A stretch of 64,000 nucleotides of DNA from an uncultured Ruminococcus sp. (GCA_902780505.1 CACZFN010000018.1:57021-121020); one strand, 5' to 3'. Counted from the stretch's first letter, positions 26,834 through 36,769 are shown. Numbers and translations are program-made. The notes: generated by a model from the letters alone, not told the origin.

Positions 26834-28546
26834 ATGCAGGAACTGCTGGAACGCAAAAAAGGGCTTCGCAGAAGCATACTGATCGTTGATGATGACTATA
26901 TCGCAAGAGAAATGCTCGGAAAGATGCTCAATGATCAGTACGAAATCAGCTATGCCGAAAACGGCGTGATAGCCCTTGAAATAATAAGAAGGGACAAGCT
27001 GAAGCTGTCACTTGTGATACTTGATCTGCATATGCCCGAAATGGACGGATACAGTCTGCTGAAACTGCTCAGGAGTGACAATGAACTAAGGCGTATCCCC
27101 GTTATCGTACTTACCTCTGAAAAGGGTGCAGAAGTCGAGAGCCTGAAGCTCGGGGCGGCAGATTTTATCGCAAAGCCCTTTGATATGCCTGAGGTCATTT
27201 GTGCAAGGGTAAGTCATTCTATCGAACTTGCCGAGGACAGCGTTATTATCCATGAAACAGAGCGTGACGAGCTGACAGGTCTGTTTCATAAGGAATTCTT
27301 CTTCCAGTACGGCAAAAGACTCGACGACCTGAATAACAATATGCCAATGGACGCGGTCGTAGCGGATATAAACCGTTTTCATGTGGTGAATGAACTGTAC
27401 GGCAGAAGCTACGGCAATCTTGTGTTAAAAACGATCGGCGAAAGCCTGCACGAGCTTGTCAGCGAAGCAGGCGGACTTGCCTGCCGCCGTGACAACGATC
27501 AGTTCTGCATCTATCTCCCACACAATGACGAACTTAAAAACAAGCTCCCGCAGTATATCGATGCGATAGACAAGCGAATAAATGACAGCAATATCAGTCT
27601 GCGGTACGGCGTGTATTCTGATGACGGCAGTGTAAAATGTATGGAACACCGTTTTGATTATGCCAGACTTGCCTGCCAGAAACTCAGAAACAGCTATGTA
27701 TCCTCATATGATTTCTATAATGATGAACAGCACAGCAAAGAGTTGTTCTCCGAAAGGCTTATAAATGATATGGACAAAGCACTGTCAGAAAGACAGTTTA
27801 AGGTCTATTATCAGCCAAAATACTCCATAGCGGGCGATAAGCCTAAGCTTTCGAGTGCAGAGGCGCTTATCAGATGGTTTCACCCCGAATTCGGAATGAT
27901 AAGCCCGGGGCAGTTCATCTCGCTCTTTGAGGAAAACGGTCTGATACAGAAGCTTGACCGATTCGTGTGGAATGAAGCGGCGGCGCAGATAAGGCTGTGG
28001 AAGGACAGGTATGGTATCGGAATACCTGTGTCGGTCAATGTGTCAAGAGTCGATATGTTCAATTCACACCTTGCACAGATCTTAGAGAAAATCACAAAAC
28101 AAAACGGCTTGGAAAATACCGACCTTCTTCTGGAGATCACTGAATCTGCCTATACTGACGATTCCGATCAGATCATTGAAATGGTGAAAAAGCTTCGCAA
28201 ATGCGGATTCAGGATAGAAATGGACGATTTCGGCAGCGGGTATTCTTCTCTTAATATGCTGACATCTCTGCCGATAGACGCTTTGAAGCTGGATATGAAG
28301 TTTATAAAAGTCATATGCGAAAATACAAAAAGCGCACGCCTTGTCGCTATCATGATAGATATTGCAAGACTGCTTGAAGTACCGGTTATCGCAGAGGGCG
28401 TTGAAACAAAGGAACAAATGGAACTTCTGAAAAAACTCGGCTGTGACATTATACAGGGATACTACTTTTCAAAGCCGCTTCCGCCCGAGGAGTTCGGGAA
28501 ACTGGCAGAAAAAGAGCTGAAGGAGATAAATCATGCTTACAATTGA
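26834..28546 (+). CDS. Response regulator with GGDEF-like and EAL domains
   Basis: Cytoplasmic protein of 570 residues. The REC domain (about 14-130) has the acidic pair DD, the phospho-acceptor Asp in LDLHMPEMDG, Thr in VLTSEKG and Lys in AKPFD. The GGDEF domain (about 140-300) is degenerate (RRDNDQF in place of the signature) and should not make c-di-GMP. The EAL domain (about 315-560) keeps EALIRW, the Glu in LLEITES, DDFGSGYSSL and EGVET, so it is probably an active c-di-GMP phosphodiesterase. The next two genes supply an HPt protein and a hybrid kinase. c-di-GMP breakdown is thus likely under phosphorelay control. Confidence 0.93.
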   Translation: MQELLERKKGLRRSILIVDDDYIAREMLGKMLNDQYEISYAENGVIALEIIRRDKLKLSLVILDLHMPEMDGYSLLKLLRSDNELRRIPVIVLTSEKGAEVESLKLGAADFIAKPFDMPEVICARVSHSIELAEDSVIIHETERDELTGLFHKEFFFQYGKRLDDLNNNMPMDAVVADINRFHVVNELYGRSYGNLVLKTIGESLHELVSEAGGLACRRDNDQFCIYLPHNDELKNKLPQYIDAIDKRINDSNISLRYGVYSDDGSVKCMEHRFDYARLACQKLRNSYVSSYDFYNDEQHSKELFSERLINDMDKALSERQFKVYYQPKYSIAGDKPKLSSAEALIRWFHPEFGMISPGQFISLFEENGLIQKLDRFVWNEAAAQIRLWKDRYGIGIPVSVNVSRVDMFNSHLAQILEKITKQNGLENTDLLLEITESAYTDDSDQIIEMVKKLRKCGFRIEMDDFGSGYSSLNMLTSLPIDALKLDMKFIKVICENTKSARLVAIMIDIARLLEVPVIAEGVETKEQMELLKKLGCDIIQGYYFSKPLPPEEFGKLAEKELKEINHAYN

Positions 28547-28868
28547 AAAATTAAAAGAATACGGTGCTGATGTTGACGAAGGGCTTGCACGCTGCATGAA
28601 TATGCAGGATTTTTATATCGGGCTTGTCGGAAAGGCGCTTGCTGACAACAGACTCCCTTTGCTTGAAAAGCAGATCGGTGACGGCGAACTTGATAAGGCA
28701 TTTGAAACTGCACACGCCCTGAAAGGAATGTATGCCAACCTGTCACTTTCACCGCTGATGAAACCTGTTGCTGAGATAACAGAACTTCTGCGAAGCGGCA
28801 CGGTTACTGATTATTCGACACTTTTATCCGAAGCAAAAATGCAGTTTGACAAGCTTTGTAATTTATAA
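28533..28868 (+). CDS. HPt phosphotransfer protein
   Basis: Single-domain histidine phosphotransfer protein of 111 residues. The phospho-accepting His lies in AHALKGMYANL (about residue 53), the family signature. Helices flank it on both sides, matching a four-helix bundle. Its start overlaps the end of the EAL gene by 14 bases, which implies translational coupling. It most likely carries phosphate between the hybrid kinase downstream and the REC domain upstream. Confidence 0.9.
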   Translation: MLTIEKLKEYGADVDEGLARCMNMQDFYIGLVGKALADNRLPLLEKQIGDGELDKAFETAHALKGMYANLSLSPLMKPVAEITELLRSGTVTDYSTLLSEAKMQFDKLCNL

Positions 28869-28895
28869 ACCCATATTATTAAGAGAAGTATTGAT

Positions 28896-31800
28896 ATGAA
28901 CAGGATAAAAAACAAAACAGGATTATACGCAGCCATTATAGGAAGCCTGCTGATAGCGGCTATACTGATCATCGGCACATACTGGTCAGGGCAGAAAGCA
29001 AAGCAGGATACCGAAAAGGCTATAAACTCTGTAAGCAAACTGTATCTTGACGAGCTTGCAGGCAGACGTGAACAGGTAGTCGCTTCTGCACTTGAACGGA
29101 ATATCGGGAATATGAAGACTGCTATCAGCCTGCTGACAGACGACGACCTGAGTGATATTGAACATTTACAGGCGTATCAGCAGCGTATGAAGCAGCTCTA
29201 CACCCTTCAAAAATTCGCATTTGTGGACACAAGCGGTCTTATCTATACCGCAAATGGCACTATGAATGACATAGCACAGTACAGTTTTGATTACAATAAT
29301 ATCAGTGAGCCTGAAATATCTGTAAGGGGTAATGAAAGCGGCAGCAAGAGCGTTATCATCGCCGTGCCTGTGGACAGGCTCCCCCTTGACGGGAAAACGC
29401 TTACTGTCTGCTTTATGGAAATTGATATGAACACCATGCTCGAGGGGGTGTCCTTACAGTCGGATAACAATAATACCACATTCTGCAACATCTACACAAA
29501 GGACGGTACTTCACTTACAGATATGGTCCTTGGAGGTCTTGCAAGCGAGGACAATCTTCTCGAAGCCCTTGAACACGCCAATTTTGATGATGATGTCACA
29601 GCTGATGATCTGCTGTCTGATTTTGAAAACGGCAAGGGCGGAGTCGTATCGTTTACATATAACGATATAAAGGAAACATTGTCATACACTCCGATAAAAG
29701 GCACTGACTGGATGCTGACTTATCTTATACGCGAAAGCGTGATCAGCGATAATATCAGCTCGGTGTCACAGGGGATAATCGCACAAAGCCTTGTACAGAC
29801 TTTTTTAACGGCACTCGTGCTTCTTATTATGTTTTCGTTCATGTTCCTCCAAAGCAAAAAGAATGCCAGACTTGCCATTGAAAAAGAGACATCTGTAGTC
29901 AAGCAGGAGGAACTTGAGCAAAGAATACAGCTTCAGAACGAACTGTTAAAACAGGAAAAACTGCGTACAAGACAGGATCATATGATAACCGCACTCGCTT
30001 CAGATTACAAAAGTGTTTACTATGTTGACCTTGATTCTGACGAATGTAACTGCTACCGTTCAGAGGTAGCGCCCGATGAGGGGCCTCAGGTAGGCGATCG
30101 TTTTTCCTATATGGAAGCATTCACCCGTTATGCCAATGAAGTCGTTGATGAAAGCTACCGTGAGGGCTTTCTGCATTTTATTGATCCCGATAACATCCGC
30201 AGGCGGCTTGAAAAAGAAGTTATAATCGCATTTCGCTATCTTACTGTCAGGAAAAACGGTGAAGAAGCCTATGAAATGCTCCGTATGGCCGGAGTTCGCC
30301 ATGCCCATGACAGAGATGATAATATCGTCCACGCTGTGGGAGTGGGCTTTACGGATATAGACAGCGAGATGAGAGAATCCATGGCACAAAGCAGAGCCCT
30401 CAGCGATGCTCTTGCCGCCGCAGAACAGGCAAGCAAAGCAAAGACTCTGTTTCTTTCAAGCATGAGCCACGAGATAAGGACACCTATGAACGCTATAATC
30501 GGGCTCAATGCCATTGCCCTCAATGCCCCTGAATTATCCGATAAAACGAGGGGGCATCTTGAAAAGATCGGCAGTTCGGCAAACCACCTGTTAAGTCTTA
30601 TCAATGACATCCTTGATATGTCAAGGATAGAATCGGGCAAAACAGTGCTGAAAAATGAAGACTTCTCCTTCTCAAAACTGCTTGAACAGATAAACACTTT
30701 TTTCGGCGCTCAGTGCGCTGATAAGGGGCTTAGCTACAACTGCCGCATCATCGGCTCGCTCGATGCCCATTATATCGGCGACAATATAAAACTGAGGCAG
30801 GTGCTTATAAATATTTTAGGAAATGCCGTCAAGTTCACGCCAAAAGGCGGAAGCGTAGAGGTCACTGCCGAAAGGATAGCACATTTTGACAGCAGATCGA
30901 CTTTACGCTTTACAATATCTGACACTGGCATAGGCATGAGTAACGAATACCTGCCGAAACTGTTTGACACCTTCAGTCAGGAGGACAGTTCTGCCACCAA
31001 TAAATACGGCAGTTCAGGACTTGGAATGGCTATCACCAAAAACATTGTTGAGCTTATGAACGGCAACATTGAGGTGCAAAGCGAAAAAGGCAAGGGCACC
31101 ACATTTACCGTAACTGTCACTCTCCTGGACAGCGCATATTCCGATGCTGACACGGAGGATAATGATATACACTTAGGTGAGCTGAGCGTACTTGTCATAG
31201 ACGATGACTCCGTTGCCTGCGAGCACGCAAGACTGGTGCTCGGCAAGACAGGTATAGCCTGCGAAACGGTTCTCTCGGGCAGGGAAGCGATCGAACTGGT
31301 AAGGCTAAGGCAGGCAAGACAAAAGCCCTTCGATCTGCTGCTTATAGACCTGAAAATGCCTGAAATGGACGGTATTGAAACAGCAAAAGAGATACGCAAA
31401 ATAGTCGGCCACGAAACCGCTATCATAATCATCACTGCATACAAGTGGGACGATGTGCTTGAAAAGGCCGAGAGCGCCGGCATTGACAGCTTTATCGCAA
31501 AGCCGCTGTTTGCAGATAACGTTATTGAGGAATTCAGGTCTGCTTACAAAAAGAAGAATCCGGGCAGGAAAAATTCAGGACACAAAGCTGATCTTAAAGG
31601 CAGGAACATACTGCTTGCTGAAGATGTACCCATTAATGCCGAGATAGTGAAAATGGTACTTGATATGCGTGAGATAAATGTTGACCATGCCGAGAACGGA
31701 AAGATCGCACTTGAAAAATTCTCAGAAAGCCCGCCCGGACACTATGATGCTGTGCTTATGGACGTTAGAATGCCCGAAATGGACGGACTTGAAGCAACAT

Positions 31801-31976
31801 CAAGAATAAGGGCGCTTGACAGAGCTGATGCTAAAACTATCCCCATCATCGCTATGACAGCCAATGCTTTTGACGAAGATGTTCAAAGAAGCCTACAGGC
31901 AGGAATGAATGCACATCTGAGCAAGCCAATAGACAACAATACCTTGTTTAAAACGCTTGAAGACCTGATAAAGTAA
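28896..31976 (+). CDS. Hybrid sensor histidine kinase with two receiver domains
   Basis: Membrane-bound kinase of 1026 residues. It has TM1 (about 10-30), an extracytoplasmic Cache-like sensor (about 35-295), TM2 (about 300-320), a coiled coil (330-360) and a PAS-like part (about 365-500). HisKA follows with the phospho-His in SMSHEIRTPMN, then HATPase_c (GNAVKF, DTGIGM and GLGMA boxes). REC1 (about 765-885, LIDLKMPEMDG) and REC2 (about 905-1025, LMDVRMPEMDG) both have their Asp and Lys. The architecture is that of a BarA/LuxQ-type phosphorelay sensor. With the HPt and EAL proteins it forms a complete relay in one operon. The signal sensed is unknown. Confidence 0.93.
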   Translation: MNRIKNKTGLYAAIIGSLLIAAILIIGTYWSGQKAKQDTEKAINSVSKLYLDELAGRREQVVASALERNIGNMKTAISLLTDDDLSDIEHLQAYQQRMKQLYTLQKFAFVDTSGLIYTANGTMNDIAQYSFDYNNISEPEISVRGNESGSKSVIIAVPVDRLPLDGKTLTVCFMEIDMNTMLEGVSLQSDNNNTTFCNIYTKDGTSLTDMVLGGLASEDNLLEALEHANFDDDVTADDLLSDFENGKGGVVSFTYNDIKETLSYTPIKGTDWMLTYLIRESVISDNISSVSQGIIAQSLVQTFLTALVLLIMFSFMFLQSKKNARLAIEKETSVVKQEELEQRIQLQNELLKQEKLRTRQDHMITALASDYKSVYYVDLDSDECNCYRSEVAPDEGPQVGDRFSYMEAFTRYANEVVDESYREGFLHFIDPDNIRRRLEKEVIIAFRYLTVRKNGEEAYEMLRMAGVRHAHDRDDNIVHAVGVGFTDIDSEMRESMAQSRALSDALAAAEQASKAKTLFLSSMSHEIRTPMNAIIGLNAIALNAPELSDKTRGHLEKIGSSANHLLSLINDILDMSRIESGKTVLKNEDFSFSKLLEQINTFFGAQCADKGLSYNCRIIGSLDAHYIGDNIKLRQVLINILGNAVKFTPKGGSVEVTAERIAHFDSRSTLRFTISDTGIGMSNEYLPKLFDTFSQEDSSATNKYGSSGLGMAITKNIVELMNGNIEVQSEKGKGTTFTVTVTLLDSAYSDADTEDNDIHLGELSVLVIDDDSVACEHARLVLGKTGIACETVLSGREAIELVRLRQARQKPFDLLLIDLKMPEMDGIETAKEIRKIVGHETAIIIITAYKWDDVLEKAESAGIDSFIAKPLFADNVIEEFRSAYKKKNPGRKNSGHKADLKGRNILLAEDVPINAEIVKMVLDMREINVDHAENGKIALEKFSESPPGHYDAVLMDVRMPEMDGLEATSRIRALDRADAKTIPIIAMTANAFDEDVQRSLQAGMNAHLSKPIDNNTLFKTLEDLIK

Positions 31977-32031
31977 CAAGCAGCTGCTGCCGCAGCAATG
32001 ACTGCATGGTTTAACAATAATACACAAAAAA

Positions 32032-32072
32032 CAATACCTCCTATGTTTTCTATTATCACATAGGAGGTATTG
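32032..32072. terminator. Bidirectional terminator
   Basis: A perfect 14-bp stem (CAATACCTCCTATG and its complement) lies between the convergent kinase and membrane-protein genes. An A run precedes it, and a T-rich tail follows. Confidence 0.8.
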
Positions 32073-32089
32073 TTATTTGTGCATTTTCA

Positions 32090-32629
32090 CTACCACACCC
32101 TGCTGAACAGCACGAGGTTTACAAAAAGCACATTGCCGACACTCTGTGCGATACAGCTTATAACAGCAAATTCGGCGCCAAGACGTTCACGCTTTGATGC
32201 AAGGTCATGAATACCTAAAATAAATGGCAGCAGGCAGACCTCAAAATCATAGAAGAACACAAACCCCGCGGTATTCAGACCGCCGAAAAGACTGTCCGAC
32301 ATTGTCATAGTGCAAAGAAATGAACCCTGATCAAGCACAAGTGCAAGCGTAATAACGGCTTCGATTATTGACACCATAAGATACACCGCCGCATATGAGC
32401 ACACAAAAAGCCTGTCATCACTCACCTTTGAAAACACCTTTTTAAACGGCACGCACCCGAACGTACACACAAGGTACGTAAGAAGCTGCACCCATAAAGG
32501 CGCACTGTGTGAATTAGTTGCTTTATATGCGATAAAACCGAGAAGCAGCGGGCAGATAAACATGACCGCCTGCAATAAAAGCGAAAACGCTATTCCGTTT
32601 TTTACAGCCTTATCTTTTAGAAGATTCAT
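32090..32629 (-). CDS. Multi-pass membrane protein of unknown function
   Basis: The product has 179 residues with about five hydrophobic helices (near 13-35, 44-62, 75-97, 115-135 and 150-172). There is no signal peptide or conserved polar motif that I recognise. The N-terminus is Lys-rich, so it probably faces the cytoplasm. The gene stands alone, 152 bases downstream of adhE on the same strand and separated from it by a terminator. It could be a small transporter or sensor component; nothing supports a choice. Confidence 0.7.
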   Translation of the reverse strand: MNLLKDKAVKNGIAFSLLLQAVMFICPLLLGFIAYKATNSHSAPLWVQLLTYLVCTFGCVPFKKVFSKVSDDRLFVCSYAAVYLMVSIIEAVITLALVLDQGSFLCTMTMSDSLFGGLNTAGFVFFYDFEVCLLPFILGIHDLASKRERLGAEFAVISCIAQSVGNVLFVNLVLFSRVW

Positions 32630-32713
32630 TTATGAAAGACCTCTTTTCAATCCGGATATTACAGCAAAGCATTTATTCACTTTAATTATACCACCCTTAT
32701 CAGCACTTGTCAA

Positions 32714-32754
32714 TAAAAACAGGGAGCCCTGCATTTTGCAAAGCCCCCTGTTTA
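32714..32754 (-). terminator. adhE terminator
   Basis: On the minus strand a GC-rich stem (AACAGGGGGCT with the AGGGCTCCCTGTT arm) is followed by TTTTT. Confidence 0.75.
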
Positions 32755-32780
32755 TAAAGGTAAATTGAATTTTTCTGATA

Positions 32781-35405
32781 TCACTGCCCGCTGTATTCTG
32801 TGCCGTAGTAGCAAGCCTTGTATATCTCTTTAAGTTCGCTGATAAGCGGGTAGCGGGGGTTTGCGCCTGTGCACTGGTCATCAAAGGCATCCTCCGACAT
32901 CCTGTCAAGTGTTTTAAGGAAATCCTCCTCCTTGACACCGTAATCAGCGATAGTCTTTTTACAGCCGACACGCTCCTTCAACTCCTCTATCTTAGCAAGG
33001 AGTTTCCTGAAGGTATCCTTATTATCCTTGCCGACAATGCCGAGGTAGTTTGCGACTTCGCAGTATCTCTCTAACGTCCTGGGGTATTCATACTGTGAGA
33101 ATGTGCCCATTTTACGTGGGGCTTCACTTGCATTGAATTTCATTACATTTGTAATAACAAGTGCACAGCATATACCATGCGGCAGGTGGTGATAAGCGCC
33201 GAGCTTATGCGCAAGGCTATGCCCGATACCGAGGAATGCGTTTGCAAATGCCATACCTGCCATAGTTGCGGCGTGCGCCATATTCTCCCTTGCCCTGACA
33301 GCTGTAGTACCGTTATCAACACATTCGGGGAGGTTTTCAAAGGTCATTTTAATCGACCTAAGTGCTATGCCGTCGGTAAAATCAGTTGCCATAACCGATG
33401 CATAAGCCTCTAAATCATGAACCATACAGTCAAGCCCGGAAGCCGCCGTAAGCCCCTTAGGTGCAGACATCATCATATCGGTATCAACTATTGCCATATC
33501 CGGCATAAGTTCGTAATCTGCAAGCGGGTACTTATGCCCCGTCTTTTCGTCTGTGATGACCGCAAAGGGTGTCACCTCAGAACCCGTACCCGAAGATGTG
33601 GGAACAGCCACAAAGTAAGCCTTCTCACCCATTTTCGGGAAGGTATATACCCTCTTTCTTATATCAATAAAGCGCATAGCCATATCAAGGAAGTCAGCAT
33701 CGGGGTGTTCATACAGCACCCACATTATCTTCGCAGCGTCCATAGCCGAGCCGCCGCCTATAGCGATTATCGTATCAGGCTCAAACGCACTTATCTGCTT
33801 TGCGCCCTCAACAGCACACCCAAGTGACGGATCAGGCTCAACATCAAAGAAGGTTTCGTGTATTATGCCCATTTCATCAAGCTTATCGGTAACAGGCTTT
33901 GTAAAGCCGTTTTTATAAAGGAACTGGTCTGTAACGATAAACGCACGCTTTTTACCCATTACCTTGCCGAGCTCGTCAAGTGCGACGGGCAGGCAGCCTT
34001 TTTTGAAATATACCTTTTCGGGTGCCCTGAACCAAAGCATATTCTCTCTCCTCTCAGCAACAGTCTTGATATTGAGCAGATGCTTTACGCCGACGTTTTC
34101 GGAAACTGAGTTGCCGCCCCATGTTCCGCAGCCGAGTGTAAGCGAAGGTGTGAGCTTAAAGTTGTAAAGGTCACCTATACCGCCGTGTGAGGACGGGGTG
34201 TTTACAAGTATGCGGCAGGTCTTCATTTTATGGGCAAAGTAGTTTATCTTATCCTGCCCCGTGGTTTCGTCAAGATATATAGATGATGTATGCCCGAAGC
34301 CGCCGTCCTTTATCAGCCTGTCAGCCTTTTCGCAGGCATCGTAGAAGTCATTTGCCTTATACATTGCAAGTACAGGGGACAGCTTTTCGTGAGCAAATTC
34401 CTCGGAGATATCGACGCTTGTCACCTCGCCGATAAGTATTTTTGTGCTTTCCGGCACATCAACACCTGCAAGTTCGGCTATCCTGTAAGCCGACTGTCCT
34501 ACTATCTTTGCGTTTAGTGCGCCGTTTATGATTATCGTCTTTCTTACCTTTTCTGTATCTTCTTTATTCAGGATATGGCAGCCGCGTGCCTTAAATTCCT
34601 TTTTGACTTCACTGTAAATGCTCTTGTCAACTATCACAGACTGTTCGGAAGCGCATATCATACCGTTATCAAACGTCTTTGAATGGATGATCGAATTTAC
34701 TGCGACCTTTATATCGGCAGAAGCATCTATTATTGCAGGTGTATTGCCGGCACCAACGCCGAGTGCAGGCTTGCCGCTTGAATACGCAGCCTTTACCATT
34801 CCCGGCCCGCCTGTGGCAAGAATGATGTCAGCTTCCTTCATAATGGTATTTGTAAGGTCTAACGACGGCACATCTATCCAGCCGATTATGCCTTCGGGCG
34901 CTCCCGCTTCAACAGCTGCTTCAAGAACTATCCTTGCAGCTTCTATCGTGCTTTTCTTAGCCCTCGGGTGTGGTGAGAATATGATGCCGTTTCTTGTCTT
35001 TAGTGCGAGCATTGCCTTGAATATAGCGGTAGATGTCGGGTTAGTGGTCGGTATTACAGCCGCGATAAGGCCGACAGGTTCAAGTATCTTCTTGATACCG
35101 TACGCCTTGTCCTCCTCAACTATGCCGCAGGTCTTTGTATCCTTATATGCGTTGTAAATATACTCGGCAGCGAAGTTGTTCTTTATCACCTTATCCTCAA
35201 CAACGCCCATGCCGGTTTCTTCAACGGCAAGCTTTGCAAGCTTTACCCTTGCATGGTTTGCAGCAAGTGCCGCCGCTTTGAAGATCTTATCGACCTGCTC
35301 CTGCGTATACTCTGCATATAACTGCTGTGCAGCCTTTACCTGTGCTATTTTTTCTTCAAGTGCCTCCACGGTGTCAACGATCTTTGCCTGTTCGTTATTA
35401 GCCAT
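32781..35405 (-). CDS. adhE: Bifunctional acetaldehyde-CoA/alcohol dehydrogenase
   Basis: Fermentative enzyme that reduces acetyl-CoA to acetaldehyde and then ethanol with NADH. Its length is 874 residues, typical. The aldehyde dehydrogenase half (about 1-440) has the catalytic Cys in NGMICASEQ. The iron alcohol dehydrogenase half (about 450-870) has the GGGSAMDAAK nucleotide site and the metal His residues in GHSLAHKLGAYHHLPHG. AdhE assembles into spirosomes in other bacteria. I chose the ATG at 35405 because GGAGGT lies 7 bases upstream; an in-frame ATG at 35420 sits upstream of that site. It has its own promoter and terminator. Confidence 0.97.
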   Translation of the reverse strand: MANNEQAKIVDTVEALEEKIAQVKAAQQLYAEYTQEQVDKIFKAAALAANHARVKLAKLAVEETGMGVVEDKVIKNNFAAEYIYNAYKDTKTCGIVEEDKAYGIKKILEPVGLIAAVIPTTNPTSTAIFKAMLALKTRNGIIFSPHPRAKKSTIEAARIVLEAAVEAGAPEGIIGWIDVPSLDLTNTIMKEADIILATGGPGMVKAAYSSGKPALGVGAGNTPAIIDASADIKVAVNSIIHSKTFDNGMICASEQSVIVDKSIYSEVKKEFKARGCHILNKEDTEKVRKTIIINGALNAKIVGQSAYRIAELAGVDVPESTKILIGEVTSVDISEEFAHEKLSPVLAMYKANDFYDACEKADRLIKDGGFGHTSSIYLDETTGQDKINYFAHKMKTCRILVNTPSSHGGIGDLYNFKLTPSLTLGCGTWGGNSVSENVGVKHLLNIKTVAERRENMLWFRAPEKVYFKKGCLPVALDELGKVMGKKRAFIVTDQFLYKNGFTKPVTDKLDEMGIIHETFFDVEPDPSLGCAVEGAKQISAFEPDTIIAIGGGSAMDAAKIMWVLYEHPDADFLDMAMRFIDIRKRVYTFPKMGEKAYFVAVPTSSGTGSEVTPFAVITDEKTGHKYPLADYELMPDMAIVDTDMMMSAPKGLTAASGLDCMVHDLEAYASVMATDFTDGIALRSIKMTFENLPECVDNGTTAVRARENMAHAATMAGMAFANAFLGIGHSLAHKLGAYHHLPHGICCALVITNVMKFNASEAPRKMGTFSQYEYPRTLERYCEVANYLGIVGKDNKDTFRKLLAKIEELKERVGCKKTIADYGVKEEDFLKTLDRMSEDAFDDQCTGANPRYPLISELKEIYKACYYGTEYSGQ

Positions 35406-35474
35406 GACTTTAACCTCCAATGGATTTAAGTTACGATCTTCACGGTCTAAAGGTATTCTTTACCCTTTATAACC

Positions 35475-35503
35475 ATTATAGCAATTTGTTATTTTTTTGT
35501 CAA
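35475..35503 (-). promoter_or_regulatory. adhE promoter
   Basis: A perfect consensus on the minus strand: TTGACA (35503-35498), 17 bases, TATAAT (35480-35475). A leader of about 60 bases follows. Confidence 0.85.
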
Positions 35504-35722
35504 TCCGATTTTATAACAGCTTTTCTGACTTTTTTTACTCCCTTATTATTGATTATACACAAATAATGAACAAGTCGTTATTGAGTTGGATTTTTATGCA
35601 GTTTGCACAATACAAATTTATGATATATATGAAAAATAAATAATCCACCATCAAAAAGTATTTTAATACAGTAAATCTAATATTAACAAATATTAAACAT
35701 TGGTAATAATAACGAATTTTCC
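35504..35722. other. AT-rich intergenic region between divergent promoters
   Basis: About 220 bases, very AT-rich, with no open frame, hairpin or repeat that I can support. It probably acts only as promoter-upstream DNA for adhE and the kinase-like gene. Confidence 0.6.
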
Positions 35723-35751
35723 TTGACAAATGTGTGCGTGTGTAGTATAAT
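35723..35751 (+). promoter_or_regulatory. Promoter of the kinase-like gene
   Basis: A perfect consensus: TTGACA (35723-35728), 17 bases, TATAAT (35746-35751). It is strong and gives a leader of about 75 bases. Confidence 0.85.
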
Positions 35752-35829
35752 ATTCATAGCTTAATAAGTCGGAATTATAATTGTGGATTTTGACAACTGT
35801 CTAAAAAATCAAAGTAAAGGAGAAATACT

Positions 35830-36588
35830 ATGGAACTTAAAAAGTTTATTGCAGCAGGTGACATATATGATGTTTACGAGGACGGCGACCGTTCCATAAG
35901 GGTATACAAAAAGCCCGAATACAAGGAAAAATGCCTTTATGCGGCACTTACCCACGCAAGGTGTGAAACAACAATGGTGAACACAAACATCAAAGTGCCC
36001 ACACTACACGAAGTATCGGTAGTTGACGGCAAGTGGGCAATATCACACGACTGGATAAAGGGCAAGACGCTTGAAATGCTTATGGCTGAAAACCCCGACA
36101 AAATGGACACCTACATCAGCCGTATGATAGATATACAGATGGAGATACACGCTCAATTCATGCCGCTTCTTTCAAAGCTCAAGGACAAGCTTGCAAGGCA
36201 GATAAAATCCATAGGGCAGATAGACGAGATAAAGAAATACGAGCTTCTCACACGCCTTGATTCAATGCCAAAGCATATAAAGCTCTGCCACGGCAGCTTT
36301 GAGCCGAAGAACATCATTTTCAATGACGACGGCACATATGTCATAAACTGGTCAAACGCAAGACAGGGCAACGCTTCCGCTGATGTTGCAAGGACTTATA
36401 TGCTGCTGTGCCTGCGCCACCCCGAAATAGCTGATGCTTACCTTGATAAGTATTGCCTTAAAAGCGGCACATCAAAGATGTATGTTCAGCAGTGGCTACC
36501 TATCGTTGCGGCGGCTCAGCTTATCAAAAACCGTCCCGAGGAACATGACCTGCTTATGCGCTGGATCGATGTGGTTGACTATTCGTAA
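35830..36588 (+). CDS. Aminoglycoside-phosphotransferase-fold protein, probable pseudokinase
   Basis: The product has 252 residues with a kinase-like APH/choline-kinase fold. The N-lobe includes the strand SIRVYKK with the likely nucleotide Lys. The catalytic loop reads CHGSFEPKN where active members have HGDxHxxN, and the metal loop reads VINW where IDW is usual. Both aspartates are therefore replaced (Ser and Asn), which suggests a binding or scaffold role and not catalysis. It has a strong promoter and ends at a terminator 85 bases downstream. The double-glycine peptide array follows in the same direction. A link to those peptides is inference from position only. Confidence 0.82.
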   Translation: MELKKFIAAGDIYDVYEDGDRSIRVYKKPEYKEKCLYAALTHARCETTMVNTNIKVPTLHEVSVVDGKWAISHDWIKGKTLEMLMAENPDKMDTYISRMIDIQMEIHAQFMPLLSKLKDKLARQIKSIGQIDEIKKYELLTRLDSMPKHIKLCHGSFEPKNIIFNDDGTYVINWSNARQGNASADVARTYMLLCLRHPEIADAYLDKYCLKSGTSKMYVQQWLPIVAAAQLIKNRPEEHDLLMRWIDVVDYS

Positions 36589-36672
36589 GGGAGAGAATGA
36601 TCGTTATATACAGTATTGTATATGCCGTATATATACGATTTGTTTAAACTGCACAAAAATATTTGTGAAAAA

Positions 36673-36706
36673 TGCCGGTGAATATTCGCCGGTTTTTTCT
36701 TTTTTT
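36673..36706 (+). terminator. Terminator after the kinase-like gene
   Basis: The stem CCGGTGAA/TTCGCCGG is followed by TTTTTTCTTTTTTT. It separates the kinase-like gene from the peptide array. Confidence 0.85.
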
Positions 36707-36733
36707 GTTGCAGATTTGTTGCACCGGGTATGT

Positions 36734-36739
36734 TATAAT
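36734..36739 (+). promoter_or_regulatory. -10 box of the peptide array
   Basis: TATAAT lies 31 bases before the first array gene. No good -35 box sits 17 bases upstream (TTGCAG at 36708 is 20 bases away), so activation by a factor is possible. Confidence 0.5.
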
Positions 36740-36769
36740 ACAGTAAACCAAACAAAGGAGGAATACATT

